NCBI RefSeq assembly: GCF_001458435.1
Contig: NZ_CYSF01000007.1
Span: 248,001 to 312,000, forward strand
Length of the DNA: 64,000 nt
Reading direction: 5' to 3'
Source of the DNA: Thalassovita mediterranea
GTDB taxonomy: Bacteria > Pseudomonadota > Alphaproteobacteria > Rhodobacterales > Rhodobacteraceae
Shown here in pieces: positions 21,000 through 29,385 of the stretch; the first letter of the stretch is position 1, and the number at the start of each line of letters is the position of its first letter. The notes under the pieces were generated by a model. It worked only from the letters and a program-made list of their open reading frames with translations, was not told the DNA's origin and searched no databases. A program made the position numbers and the translations under genes.

Positions 21000-21024
21000 G
21001 CGCAAGTCTGCTGTTGCAGATAGA

Positions 21025-21046
21025 GGCGGGGTGATTCCCGCCTTTT
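21025..21046 (+). promoter_or_regulatory. Terminator-like hairpin in the rpsJ leader
   Basis: GGCGGG-gtgatt-CCCGCC followed by TTTTC, 70 bases upstream of rpsJ. It has the form of a weak intrinsic terminator inside the S10 leader and could act in attenuation. E. coli uses L4-dependent attenuation in the equivalent leader; whether this one responds to L4 is not known. Confidence 0.4.
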
Positions 21047-21118
21047 CGGGTTCGATGAGGATCGGCGATGGTCGCTGACCCTCCTCTCAACTCCAACGCC
21101 TAAAAAAAGGCTGACGAA

Positions 21119-21433
21119 ATGCAAAGTCAAAACATTCGCATTCGGCTGAAGGCATTTGATTACCGTGTGCTGGATGCCAGCACTCAGGAAATCGTAAACA
21201 CTGCCAAGCGCACCGGCGCTCAGGTACGTGGCCCGATCCCGCTGCCGAACAAGATTGAGAAGTTCACCGTTCTGCGTGGCCCTCACATCGACAAGAAATC
21301 CCGCGACCAGTTCGAGATCCGTACGCACAAGCGTATGCTCGACATCGTTGATCCGACCCCCCAGACCGTTGACGCGCTGATGAAGCTCGACCTCGCCGCT
21401 GGTGTGGATGTCGAGATCAAGCTGCAAGCGTAA
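21119..21433 (+). CDS. rpsJ: Ribosomal protein S10
   Basis: S10 is a small-subunit head protein that also acts as NusE in antitermination. The 104-residue product starts [19 protein letters not shown] and has the signature [21 protein letters not shown], followed by [15 protein letters not shown]. It is first in the S10 cluster, after a 280-base leader with a probable promoter and hairpin. rplC starts 16 bases downstream. Confidence 0.98.
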   Translation: MQSQNIRIRLKAFDYRVLDASTQEIVNTAKRTGAQVRGPIPLPNKIEKFTVLRGPHIDKKSRDQFEIRTHKRMLDIVDPTPQTVDALMKLDLAAGVDVEIKLQA

Positions 21434-21449
21434 TCGGGGGGTATAAATT

Positions 21450-22175
21450 ATGCGCTCTGGTATTATCGCTAAAAAGGTGGGCATGACCCGCCTGTTCATG
21501 GAAGACGGCAAGCAGATCCCTGTAACCGTTCTTCAACTGGAAAACCTGCAGGTCGTTGACCAGCGCACCGAAGAGCGTGACGGTTACACCGCCGTTCAGC
21601 TGGGCGCCGGTTCGGCAAAAGCCAAACGCACCAGCCAGGCCATGCGCGGTCACTTCGCCAAAGCCAACGTTGCGCCCAAGCGTAAACTGGCTGAATTCCG
21701 CGTTTCCGCTGACAACCTGATCGAAGTGGGCGCCGAGATTTCGGCTGAGCACTACGTTGCAGGTCAGAAAGTCGATGTTGCGGGCACTTCGATCGGTAAA
21801 GGTTTTGCCGGTGCGATGAAGCGTCACAACTTCGGTGGTCTGCGTGCATCGCACGGTGTATCGATCTCGCACCGTTCGCACGGTTCGACCGGTCAGTGTC
21901 AGGATCCCGGTAAGGTTTTCAAAGGCAAGAAAATGGCCGGCCACATGGGTGCCGTCCGTGTGACCACTCAGAACCTGGAAGTCGTCAAAACCGACGCCGA
22001 CCGTGGCCTGATCATGGTTAAAGGTGCCGTTCCCGGTTCCAAAGGTGGCTGGGTCACAGTTAAGGACGCCGTGAAAAAGGCTCTGCCTGAAAACGTACCG
22101 TTCCCGGCCGCTCTGAAAACCGCAGCTGCTGAAGCTGTGGCTGAAGAAGCACCTGCCGAAGGGGGTGAAGCATGA
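21450..22175 (+). CDS. rplC: Ribosomal protein L3
   Basis: L3 is an early 23S rRNA-binding protein near the peptidyl transferase centre. The 241-residue product starts [20 protein letters not shown] and has the long-loop signature [21 protein letters not shown] around residues 130-150. An Ala-Glu-rich C-terminal tail (about 218-241) extends beyond the usual 210 residues, a common alphaproteobacterial feature. Its stop overlaps the rplD start (ATGA). Confidence 0.98.
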   Translation: MRSGIIAKKVGMTRLFMEDGKQIPVTVLQLENLQVVDQRTEERDGYTAVQLGAGSAKAKRTSQAMRGHFAKANVAPKRKLAEFRVSADNLIEVGAEISAEHYVAGQKVDVAGTSIGKGFAGAMKRHNFGGLRASHGVSISHRSHGSTGQCQDPGKVFKGKKMAGHMGAVRVTTQNLEVVKTDADRGLIMVKGAVPGSKGGWVTVKDAVKKALPENVPFPAALKTAAAEAVAEEAPAEGGEA

Positions 22176-22789
22176 AACTTGATGTGATCAAACTCGACGG
22201 TGGCAAGGCTGGTTCCGTAGAACTGTCCGAAGACCTGTTCGGTCTGGAGCCGCGTGCGGACATCCTGCACCGTGTGGTTCGTTGGCAGCGTAACAACGCG
22301 CAGGCCGGCACCCACAAGGTGAAGACCCGCTCGGAAACCTCCTACTCGACCAAGAAGATCTACCGCCAGAAGGGCACCGGTGGCGCTCGTCACGGCGACC
22401 GCAACGCGCCGATCTTCCGTAAAGGTGGTATCTACAAGGGCCCGACCCCGCGTTCGCACGGCCACGACCTGACCAAAAAGTTCCGTAAACTTGGTCTGAA
22501 GCACGCTCTGTCGGCGAAAGCCGCAGCAGGTGAGCTGGTTGTGATCGAAGCTGCCGAGGCAGAAGGCAAAACCGCTGCACTGGCCAAACAGGTTAAGAAC
22601 CTGGGCTGGAAGCGCGCGCTGATCATCGACGGCGCAGCCGTTAACGAAGCGTTCGCCGTTGCCGCACGCAACATCGAAGGTCTGGACATCCTGCCGACGA
22701 TGGGCGCCAACGTTTATGACATCCTGAAGCGTGACACCCTGGTGATCACCAAAGCAGGTGTCGAAGCTCTGGAGGCTCGCCTGAAATGA
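22172..22789 (+). CDS. rplD: Ribosomal protein L4
   Basis: L4 binds domain I of 23S rRNA, and its loop lines the exit tunnel. In E. coli it also represses the S10 operon. The 205-residue product has the loop segment [20 protein letters not shown] (about 53-72) and [25 protein letters not shown]. It overlaps rplC and rplW by four bases each (ATGA), so translation is coupled. Confidence 0.98.
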   Translation: MKLDVIKLDGGKAGSVELSEDLFGLEPRADILHRVVRWQRNNAQAGTHKVKTRSETSYSTKKIYRQKGTGGARHGDRNAPIFRKGGIYKGPTPRSHGHDLTKKFRKLGLKHALSAKAAAGELVVIEAAEAEGKTAALAKQVKNLGWKRALIIDGAAVNEAFAVAARNIEGLDILPTMGANVYDILKRDTLVITKAGVEALEARLK

Positions 22790-23079
22790 CCAAAGCTGCA
22801 CTGTATGATGTGATCCGCAAACCGATCATCACCGAAAAAGCGACCATGGCGTCGGAAAACGGTGCTGTTGTGTTTGAAGTGGCGATCGACAGCAACAAAC
22901 CCCAGATCAAAGAGGCCGTTGAGGCGCTGTTTGGTGTGAAGGTCAAAGCTGTGAACACCACCATCACCAAAGGTAAAGCCAAGCGTTTCCGCGGCCAGCT
23001 GGGCAAGCGTAAAGACGTGAAAAAGGCTTATGTTACCCTGGAAGAGGGCAACACCATCGACGTGACCACCGGTCTGTAA
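22786..23079 (+). CDS. rplW: Ribosomal protein L23
   Basis: L23 sits at the tunnel exit and docks trigger factor and SRP. The 97-residue product has [17 protein letters not shown] near the start and the signature [34 protein letters not shown]. Overlaps rplD by four bases. A strong terminator follows, so the first S10 unit is rpsJ-rplC-rplD-rplW, unlike E. coli where rplB follows directly. Confidence 0.98.
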   Translation: MTKAALYDVIRKPIITEKATMASENGAVVFEVAIDSNKPQIKEAVEALFGVKVKAVNTTITKGKAKRFRGQLGKRKDVKKAYVTLEEGNTIDVTTGL

Positions 23080-23101
23080 GTCGCTGGACTGCTAAACATA
23101 G

Positions 23102-23131
23102 AAAGGCCCCTGCGAAAGCGGGGGCCTTTTT
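23102..23131 (+). terminator. Intrinsic terminator after rplW
   Basis: AAAGGCCCC, TGC-GAAA-GCG, GGGGCCTTTTT. It is a long stem with a GAAA loop and a T-run. It separates rplW from the genes lodged ahead of rplB. Confidence 0.93.
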
Positions 23132-23253
23132 CTTTGCGGTTTGGCCTTGTGTCTGAATTTCGACGCAAACCATCCTGAAAAGACCTTATTTCATTCACGG
23201 TCTATCCATAACTGTGCGGGATCCTCACTTCGATTGACTTGTGAGCCTGTGAA

Positions 23254-24351
23254 ATGCCCCCGATTAACCTGATCGTAAACGGAACCTTTGATGCTGGTGC
23301 AACCGGCTGGTCCGGCACGGATATCGAGGCGACGTATCGCGAAACGGCATATCTGGGGAACGGATCCTTAAACCGCGTTGCGGAGGTTGACGGGCGTAGA
23401 AACCAGATCACGGTGATGGAGCAGACCTTTACCGTCTCTGGCTCCAGCACGCGCGAATTGACGTTCGACACGGCTTTGCGCACCGCCTCCAACGGCAACG
23501 CCGGGGCTGAAGGGTTCCGCGTCGAAATACTGGATGACAGCGGTGCGGTGATCGCGTTTGCGGAGGTCCGGCCAACAAACAATTCGCTGCAAGAATTTAC
23601 CCTACCTGTTAGTTTTCCGGATGCTGGGACCTACACGCTGCGTTTCACCGAGCGTGGTCCAAATGACAGTCTTGGTGCGATTATCGACAATGTCGAATTG
23701 ATGGTGTGTTTCCACGGGGCAACGCAGATCGAAACAGCAACCGGCCCTAAGTCTGCGCGCGACATTGCGGTGGGGGATCTTGTCCTAACAGAACACGGGC
23801 TGAAACCCGTTCGGTGGGTCGGAAGGCGTCACCTGACACCGGCAGAGCTGACTGCGGACCCAACGCTGCGACCTGTTCGGATTTCCGCGGGCGCGTTGGG
23901 GCAGGGCTTGCCGGAACGTGATCTGTGGGTGTCGCGTCAACACCGGATGCTGGTGCATTCGCCTGTGTGTGAGCGGATGTTTGGTGAGGGTGGATCGTTG
24001 GTTGCCGCGATACGATTGTGCGACCTGGAGGGGATCGACGTCGACGAGGATGCGCAGGATGTCGACTATGTTCACCTACTGTTTGATGCGCATGAGGTTG
24101 TCTTCGCCGAAGGCTGTCCAAGTGAAAGCTTGCTGCTGGGCCCGCAAGCGCGACTGGCGCTGCGCGATGAGGCGATCGAAGAAGTCTGCAAAATCTTTCC
24201 ACGTTTCAAATCTGAAAAGTTCGGAGAGCGTAGTGCCTATTTCATTCCAGATCGCAAACAGCAGAAACGGCTGGTGTGGCGTTTAAAAAAGAACGCACGC
24301 CCCCCGTTGCAGGGGTATAACGCGCGGGTTGATGCCGTGGCTTGTGTATAG
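23254..24351 (+). CDS. Hint-domain protein (Hint_2, hedgehog/intein-like)
   Basis: A 365-residue protein in two parts. Residues 1-150 look like a beta-sandwich carbohydrate-binding domain (LIVNGTFDAGATGWSG ... GTYTLRFTERGPNDSLGAIIDNVEL). A Hint_2-type domain follows from Cys152 (VCFHGATQIET). It has the paired strands IAVGDLVLTEHGLKPVRWVGRR and the histidine block DLWVSRQHRMLVHS. Cys152 is placed to be the self-cleaving nucleophile. No signal peptide is seen; such proteins in roseobacters may leave by type I secretion. It is followed after 56 bases by the QueC-like gene, same strand. Confidence 0.8.
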   Translation: MPPINLIVNGTFDAGATGWSGTDIEATYRETAYLGNGSLNRVAEVDGRRNQITVMEQTFTVSGSSTRELTFDTALRTASNGNAGAEGFRVEILDDSGAVIAFAEVRPTNNSLQEFTLPVSFPDAGTYTLRFTERGPNDSLGAIIDNVELMVCFHGATQIETATGPKSARDIAVGDLVLTEHGLKPVRWVGRRHLTPAELTADPTLRPVRISAGALGQGLPERDLWVSRQHRMLVHSPVCERMFGEGGSLVAAIRLCDLEGIDVDEDAQDVDYVHLLFDAHEVVFAEGCPSESLLLGPQARLALRDEAIEEVCKIFPRFKSEKFGERSAYFIPDRKQQKRLVWRLKKNARPPLQGYNARVDAVACV

Positions 24352-24407
24352 CCTTGAACGCAACCCTTTTGCGCCTGATAAGGATGCACCAGACAGAGGG
24401 CCGCGTG

Positions 24408-25589
24408 ATGATCATCCACCAAGCACAAATCGAAACCAAAGACGGCCGCTGTCGGATCAGCGCGGAAATCGAAATCGAAACACCGGGCAAGGTGTTCCGT
24501 AAAACCAAGAGCGCGCGGCAGACCCTTTGGTTTGACTGGCCCGAGGCGTATTTTGTTCCGCAAACCCCCAAGGCCGACCCTTTTGCCTTGGTGTGCATGC
24601 CGGTCGCGATGCGGCTGGGCGAACCATTGCGACTGCGCGACGAGATTTCGCAGTCACTGTTGATCAATATGATGGAAGCTATCGAGATCTACTGTGACTA
24701 CTTTCCAAAACGCCACACTTCGATCGCTATCGAAGGGCAGGCTGAATTTCGCACCCGGTCGGACGAAGAGAGGGTAGGGGCGTTTTATTCCGGCGGGGTC
24801 GACTCGCTCTATAATATTGCGGAAATGCGCCGCCTGAATCAGGTGCATGGGTGTTCGCAGGTCACCGATCTGTGGCTGATCCAAGGAATGGACATCGCTC
24901 TTGATCAAGAAGAGCTATGGCAGGAAACCAAAGAGCGGATTTTCAAACAGCTCGCTCCGGAGGATCAGTTTCGCTACGCGGATGTGCGCACCAACGCGCG
25001 CGACCTGCATGATCGCTACGCCAACTGGACCAAAACCGGCTTCAGCGTCATTTTGGGGGCAATAGCCAAGTGTGTCGCTGAGGAGGTGCCAACGGCACTG
25101 ATCGGATCCTATGCGAAATACAAGGATATCATTCCACACGCGAGTTCCCCGTTGGTCGATCCGATGTGGTCCTGCGATCAGCAGCTGGTGCGGCACTTCT
25201 CTTGTCGGGTGGATCGCCAAGAAAAGATCAACACCATCGGCGCAGTGACGCCGCATCTGCTGCAGGGGTTGCGGGTTTGTTATGAAAACCCGGGTGAGGC
25301 CTATAACTGTGGCCGGTGCGAAAAGTGTATGCGCACGCAGGCGCAGCTCTTGGTTGCGGGGCACCTTGATAAGGTGCCGACCTTTGATGCGCCGCTGGAT
25401 GCTGAGGCGCTGTCGAAACTGTCCTTGCCGTGGAAACGCGGCAACCAGTACACATGGGATTTTTGGCGCGATATTGCCGTGGCGCTGCGTCAGAACGGCC
25501 AGAGCGAACTGGCGACTGCGCTAAATGGGGCCATTCGACGGAATGCGCGTAAGCGCGTGCTAAAGCGCGCCCTGCGCTTTGGCGGCTAA
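24408..25589 (+). CDS. QueC-like PP-loop ATPase, function unknown
   Basis: A 393-residue protein. After a roughly 120-residue N-terminal domain I do not recognise, residues 126-134 read FYSGGVDSL, the PP-loop that adenylates a carboxylate or thiolate. Near the end Cys291 and CGRCEKC (Cys301, 304, 307) form a C-x9-C-x2-C-x2-C set very like the zinc site of QueC, which makes 7-cyano-7-deazaguanine. It is longer than QueC and lacks other queuosine genes nearby. Similar proteins occur in polysaccharide clusters and QueC-like enzymes in defence systems (QatC, Cap9). The start is chosen by an AGAGGG site 8 bases upstream. Confidence 0.7.
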   Translation: MIIHQAQIETKDGRCRISAEIEIETPGKVFRKTKSARQTLWFDWPEAYFVPQTPKADPFALVCMPVAMRLGEPLRLRDEISQSLLINMMEAIEIYCDYFPKRHTSIAIEGQAEFRTRSDEERVGAFYSGGVDSLYNIAEMRRLNQVHGCSQVTDLWLIQGMDIALDQEELWQETKERIFKQLAPEDQFRYADVRTNARDLHDRYANWTKTGFSVILGAIAKCVAEEVPTALIGSYAKYKDIIPHASSPLVDPMWSCDQQLVRHFSCRVDRQEKINTIGAVTPHLLQGLRVCYENPGEAYNCGRCEKCMRTQAQLLVAGHLDKVPTFDAPLDAEALSKLSLPWKRGNQYTWDFWRDIAVALRQNGQSELATALNGAIRRNARKRVLKRALRFGG

Positions 25590-25649
25590 CCAATTGTTCA
25601 CCGGCGTCGTTATATAAAGGCAGCCAGAGTCTGAGGAGTTAATGGTAAG

Positions 25650-25775
25650 ATGTTTAAGAAACTGAGCATGATCACCGTAATCGCAAGTGTGATGGTCCTG
25701 TCGGCCTGTAGCAGCGGCCCGCTGCCGGTGCGTGATGGCCCGCAGACCAAGAACCCGGTTTACGGTAAGTGGTAA
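25650..25775 (+). CDS. 41-residue lipoprotein
   Basis: A very small gene: ATG at 25650 with a GAGGAG site 11 bases upstream. The product starts MFKKLSMITVIASVMVLSAC, a full signal with lipobox L-S-A-C at residues 17-20, leaving a mature peptide of only 22 residues (SSGPLPVRDG then PQTKNPVYGKW). An intrinsic terminator lies 50 bases downstream. Function unknown; small outer-membrane lipopeptides of this kind are often missed. It is on the same strand as the QueC-like gene, 60 bases after it, and precedes the rplB leader. Confidence 0.75.
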   Translation: MFKKLSMITVIASVMVLSACSSGPLPVRDGPQTKNPVYGKW

Positions 25776-25827
25776 GATAAACCCGATCTTGCCGACCGCA
25801 GTCATGCGGTGTGAGTGACACGAAATG

Positions 25828-25865
25828 AAAGGGGCAGGCGTGAAATGCGCTTTGCCCCTTTATTT
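25828..25865 (+). terminator. Intrinsic terminator after the small lipoprotein gene
   Basis: AAAGGGGCA and TGCCCCTTT enclose a 16-base loop, followed by ATTTATT. It closes the non-ribosomal insert ahead of rplB. Confidence 0.75.
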
Positions 25866-26085
25866 ATTGCCTGTGCTATAGACTCGCCCTCACATCTCTG
25901 ATACCTCCCGCGCATCTTGAGGCCTCGGATTCGTTCCGGGGCCCATGATATTTGGAATTTGGGACCTTCGGGGCCCTATGATCGGCCACCCAAGTAGGGC
26001 GTTTCCTCTCTCAGGGAACAAACGGACGGGGGGCTATAACCTAAGGGTAGGCAATCGCCTGCCTCACAAAACGGAAGACAGAAGC
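25866..26085 (+). promoter_or_regulatory. Promoter/leader region of the rplB unit
   Basis: These 220 bases lie between the terminator and rplB and must carry a promoter. TATAGA at about 25876 could be a -10 box, but no good -35 box is spaced correctly. GGGGCCC occurs twice (25938-25944 and 25970-25976), each followed by ATGAT after one or two bases (CATGAT or TATGAT form). The two copies can pair and form a leader hairpin. An open frame runs through the leader into rplB, but the family start is at 26086. Confidence 0.4.
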
Positions 26086-26928
26086 ATGGCACTTAAGTCG
26101 TATAAACCGACTACGCCAGGCCAGCGTGGGCTGGTACTGATCGACCGTTCGGAGCTGTGGAAAGGACGCCCCGTCAAAGCCCTCACCCAGGGTTTGACCA
26201 AGAAGGGCGGCCGGAACAACACCGGGCGGATCACGATGCGTCGCAAAGGCGGCGGGGCAAAACGCCTCTACCGTATCGTGGACTTCAAGCGTAACAAATT
26301 CGACGTTGCAGCAACCGTTGAGCGTATCGAATATGACCCCAACCGTACCGCCTTCATCGCACTGGTGAAGTACGAAGACGGCGAGCAGGCCTACATCCTG
26401 GCCCCGCAGCGTCTGGCAGTTGGTGATCAGGTTATCGCGTCTGCAAAAGCCGACATCAAACCCGGTAACACCATGCCCTTCTCGGGTATGCCCATCGGTA
26501 CCATCGTTCACAACATCGAACTGAAACCGGGCAAAGGCGGCCAGATCGCTCGTGCAGCCGGTACTTACGCTCAGTTCGTTGGTCGTGACGGCGGCTACGC
26601 TCAGATCCGTCTGAGCTCGGGTGAACTGCGTATGGTTCGTCAGGAATGCCTGGCAACTGTTGGTGCGGTTTCCAACCCCGACAACTCCAACCAGAACTTC
26701 GGTAAAGCCGGTCGTATGCGTCACAAAGGCATCCGTCCGTCGGTCCGTGGTGTGGTAATGAACCCGATCGACCACCCCCACGGTGGTGGTGAAGGTCGTA
26801 CCTCTGGTGGTCGTCACCCGGTAACCCCTTGGGGTAAGCCGACCAAGGGCAAGCGTACCCGCAACACCAACAAGGCGTCGCAGAAGCTTATCATCCGCTC
26901 GCGTCACGCCAAGAAGAAGGGCCGTTAA
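26086..26928 (+). CDS. rplB: Ribosomal protein L2
   Basis: L2 is a core 23S-binding protein needed for subunit joining and peptidyl transfer. The 280-residue product starts [20 protein letters not shown] and has [22 protein letters not shown] and the C-terminal signature [20 protein letters not shown] with the essential histidine. The start at 26086 (GGAAGA site) was preferred over a 47-residue upstream extension with no family match. It heads the rplB-rpsS-rplV-rpsC-rplP unit. Confidence 0.98.
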   Translation: MALKSYKPTTPGQRGLVLIDRSELWKGRPVKALTQGLTKKGGRNNTGRITMRRKGGGAKRLYRIVDFKRNKFDVAATVERIEYDPNRTAFIALVKYEDGEQAYILAPQRLAVGDQVIASAKADIKPGNTMPFSGMPIGTIVHNIELKPGKGGQIARAAGTYAQFVGRDGGYAQIRLSSGELRMVRQECLATVGAVSNPDNSNQNFGKAGRMRHKGIRPSVRGVVMNPIDHPHGGGEGRTSGGRHPVTPWGKPTKGKRTRNTNKASQKLIIRSRHAKKKGR

Positions 26929-26931
26929 GAC

Positions 26932-27210
26932 ATGGCACGTTCTGTATGGAAAGGCCCCTTCGTGGATGCTTATGTGCTGAAAAAAGCCGAAGCAGCGCGT
27001 GAATCGGGTCGCAACGAAGTCATCAAAATCTGGTCGCGTCGCTCGACGATCCTGCCCCAATTCGTGGGTCTGACGTTTGGCGTTTACAACGGCCAGAAGC
27101 ACATCACCGTCAACGTCACCGAAGACATGATTGGTCAGAAGTTCGGTGAATACTCGCCGACTCGTACCTATTACGGTCACGCGGCTGACAAAAAAGCGAA
27201 GCGGAAGTAA
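26932..27210 (+). CDS. rpsS: Ribosomal protein S19
   Basis: S19 is in the 30S head and contacts S13. The 92-residue product starts [20 protein letters not shown] and contains the signature [26 protein letters not shown]. It begins 3 bases after rplB and is followed 3 bases later by rplV. Confidence 0.98.
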   Translation: MARSVWKGPFVDAYVLKKAEAARESGRNEVIKIWSRRSTILPQFVGLTFGVYNGQKHITVNVTEDMIGQKFGEYSPTRTYYGHAADKKAKRK

Positions 27211-27213
27211 GTC

Positions 27214-27594
27214 ATGGGCAAGGCAAAAAATCCCCGCCGCGTGGCAGATAACGAAGCAATGGCCAAGGCCCGTATGCTTCGTACCTCGCCGCAGAAACTG
27301 AATCTGGTCGCCGCAATGATCCGCGGCAAGAAGGTAGAAAAGGCTCTGACCGATCTGACCTTCTCGAAAAAGCGGATCGCGCAGGACGTGAAGAAATGCC
27401 TTCAGTCCGCAATTGCGAACGCCGAAAACAACCACAACCTGGATGTGGACGAGCTGATCGTGGCAGAAGCTTACGTTGGTAAGAACCTGACCATGAAGCG
27501 CGGTCGTCCTCGTGCACGTGGCCGTTTCGGCAAGATCGTCAAGCCGTTCTCGGAACTCACCATCACGGTGCGTCAAGTTGAGGAGCAAGCCTAA
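27214..27594 (+). CDS. rplV: Ribosomal protein L22
   Basis: L22 lines the exit tunnel; its beta-hairpin loop is a site of macrolide resistance changes. The 126-residue product has [20 protein letters not shown] near residues 20-40 and the signature [30 protein letters not shown]. Its TAA shares one base with the rpsC start (TAATG). Confidence 0.98.
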   Translation: MGKAKNPRRVADNEAMAKARMLRTSPQKLNLVAAMIRGKKVEKALTDLTFSKKRIAQDVKKCLQSAIANAENNHNLDVDELIVAEAYVGKNLTMKRGRPRARGRFGKIVKPFSELTITVRQVEEQA

Positions 27595-28307
27595 TGGGTC
27601 AGAAAGTAAATCCGATTGGCATGCGCCTGCAGGTGAACCGCACCTGGGACAGCCGCTGGTATGCCGACACCAAAGACTACGGTGATCTTCTGCTGGAAGA
27701 CCTGAAAATCCGTGAGTTCATCGGTGAAGAGTGCAAGCAGGCCGGTATTGCCCGCGTGATCATCGAGCGCCCCCACAAGAAGTGCCGTGTGACTATTCAC
27801 ACCGCGCGTCCGGGCGTGATCATCGGCAAGAAAGGTGCTGACATCGAAGTTCTGCGCAAGAAACTGTCGAACATGACCGACAGCGAACTGCACCTGAACA
27901 TCGTTGAAGTGCGCAAGCCCGAGCTGGACGCTCAGCTGGTTGCAGAGTCGATCGCTCAGCAGCTGGAACGCCGTGTGTCCTTCCGTCGTGCGATGAAGCG
28001 TTCGGTTCAGAACGCCATGCGCATGGGCGCCCTGGGCATCCGTGTAAACGTTGCTGGCCGTCTGGGCGGTGCAGAAATCGCGCGTACCGAATGGTACCGT
28101 GAGGGCCGCGTGCCGCTGCACACCCTGCGTGCGGACATCGATTACGCTCACGCCGAAGCGATGACTCCCTACGGTATCATCGGCATCAAAACCTGGATCT
28201 TCAAAGGCGAAATCATGGAGCACGATCCTGCTGCTCGTGATCGTCGCGCTGCAGAAGCCCAGGATGGTCCCGCGCCCCGCACTGGCGGCGGTCGTGGCCG
28301 TCGTTAA
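27594..28307 (+). CDS. rpsC: Ribosomal protein S3
   Basis: S3 lines the mRNA entry channel and takes part in helicase action on mRNA. The 237-residue product begins [20 protein letters not shown]. It has the KH-domain motif [17 protein letters not shown] (about 75-91) and the C-terminal signature [31 protein letters not shown] short Arg/Gly-rich tail ends the protein. It overlaps rplV by one base. Confidence 0.98.
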   Translation: MGQKVNPIGMRLQVNRTWDSRWYADTKDYGDLLLEDLKIREFIGEECKQAGIARVIIERPHKKCRVTIHTARPGVIIGKKGADIEVLRKKLSNMTDSELHLNIVEVRKPELDAQLVAESIAQQLERRVSFRRAMKRSVQNAMRMGALGIRVNVAGRLGGAEIARTEWYREGRVPLHTLRADIDYAHAEAMTPYGIIGIKTWIFKGEIMEHDPAARDRRAAEAQDGPAPRTGGGRGRR

Positions 28308-28319
28308 GGAGATCTGACA

Positions 28320-28733
28320 ATGCTTCAGCCAAAGCGTACTAAATTCCGCAAGATGCAGAAGGGCCGGATCAAAGGTCTGGCCAAAGGCGGTTCCGACCTG
28401 AACTTCGGCACCTACGGTCTGAAGGCAACCACGCCCGAGCGTGTAACTGCCCGTCAGATCGAAGCAGCCCGTCGTGCAATGACCCGTCACATGAAGCGTC
28501 AGGGTCGTGTGTGGATCCGTATCTTCCCCGACGTACCGGTCACTGCAAAGCCGATCGAAGTTCGTATGGGTAAAGGTAAAGGTTCGGTTGACCGTTGGGT
28601 AGCCAAGGTCAAGCCGGGTCGTGTGATGTTCGAAATCGACGGCGTCGACGAAGATATCGCACGTGAGGCCCTGCGTCTGGCCGCGATGAAACTGCCGGTG
28701 AAAACCCGCGTAGTTGTTCGCGAAGACTGGTAA
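28320..28733 (+). CDS. rplP: Ribosomal protein L16
   Basis: L16 organises the A-site region of 23S rRNA. The 137-residue product starts [20 protein letters not shown] and has [38 protein letters not shown], the hallmark segment. Unlike E. coli, rpmC does not follow; a terminator closes the unit and three unrelated genes intervene. Confidence 0.98.
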   Translation: MLQPKRTKFRKMQKGRIKGLAKGGSDLNFGTYGLKATTPERVTARQIEAARRAMTRHMKRQGRVWIRIFPDVPVTAKPIEVRMGKGKGSVDRWVAKVKPGRVMFEIDGVDEDIAREALRLAAMKLPVKTRVVVREDW

Positions 28734-28758
28734 GCCTTACCACTCTTAAAAAATTCGA

Positions 28759-28787
28759 AACCCCCGCTGTTTGCGCAGCGGGGGTTT
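28759..28787 (+). terminator. Intrinsic terminator after rplP
   Basis: CCCCCGCTG-tttgcg-CAGCGGGGG followed by TTTTG. Perfect nine-pair stem, flanked by AA and TT that add to it. Confidence 0.93.
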
Positions 28788-28881
28788 TGCTTTTGGATCT
28801 TCTGCGTCGTGATGACGCTAATCGTCTTGCGGTAAATCTATCCTGGGTTATGTTTCGCTTCGTTTGAACTTGGAGACTAAG

Positions 28882-29148
28882 ATGACACGCAAATTCTTTC
28901 TTGCCGCTGTGGTAACTGCACCTTTGGCGCTGAGTGCTTGTGGTGGCGCGCCAAGCGGTGATGCCCTGAACAACTACCGTGATGGCGCTAAGGTTACGGG
29001 TACCGCGGGGGCCAACTGGACCGAGGCAGAGATCCGCAGCAACGCATTTGGTGTTGTGTGTAGCGGGGATGGTGAAAAGGTTACGGATCTTGTCGTCGAG
29101 AAAGATTCTGAGGGCACGATCAAATTCAGCGCGACTTGTGTAAAATAA
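28882..29148 (+). CDS. Small lipoprotein, function unknown
   Basis: An 88-residue protein starting MTRKFFLAAVVTAPLALSAC with lipobox L-S-A-C (Cys20). The mature part (about 68 residues) has ANWTEAEIRSNAFGVVC and ends FSATCVK; the two cysteines could form a disulphide. ATG 28882 has a GGAG site 6 bases upstream; a TTG six codons earlier is less likely. No family recognised. It sits after the rplP terminator, so it is expressed on its own. Confidence 0.72.
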   Translation: MTRKFFLAAVVTAPLALSACGGAPSGDALNNYRDGAKVTGTAGANWTEAEIRSNAFGVVCSGDGEKVTDLVVEKDSEGTIKFSATCVK

Positions 29149-29385
29149 TTGGGTCGGCAATTGCGCACACCGATGTAATTAAACGTCTGTCTGCGCGTCG
29201 CGAAGTGGCGGGTCTCTGGCAGTAATTGTTGCTGCTTTGGTCCGCTGCTGGCTGCGCGGGGGGCAGGCGTTTAAGCGTGATGACTGCCCCAGTCGCAACC
29301 GCCCACATGCCAGATCCGACTATGGTGTCTTGTCTATCGCGTTAGAACCTCACATATACCGCATGAGCGAACAGAGGGGACAATC

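Noticed and set aside
20841..21118. Possible tRNA gene between tuf and rpsJ
   Set aside because: No acceptor stem, T-loop GTTCRA in context or cloverleaf could be built. The region is leader sequence.
26041..27588. 515-codon reverse-strand frame opposite rplB-rplV
   Set aside because: It spans three certain ribosomal genes on the other strand and has no protein-like features.
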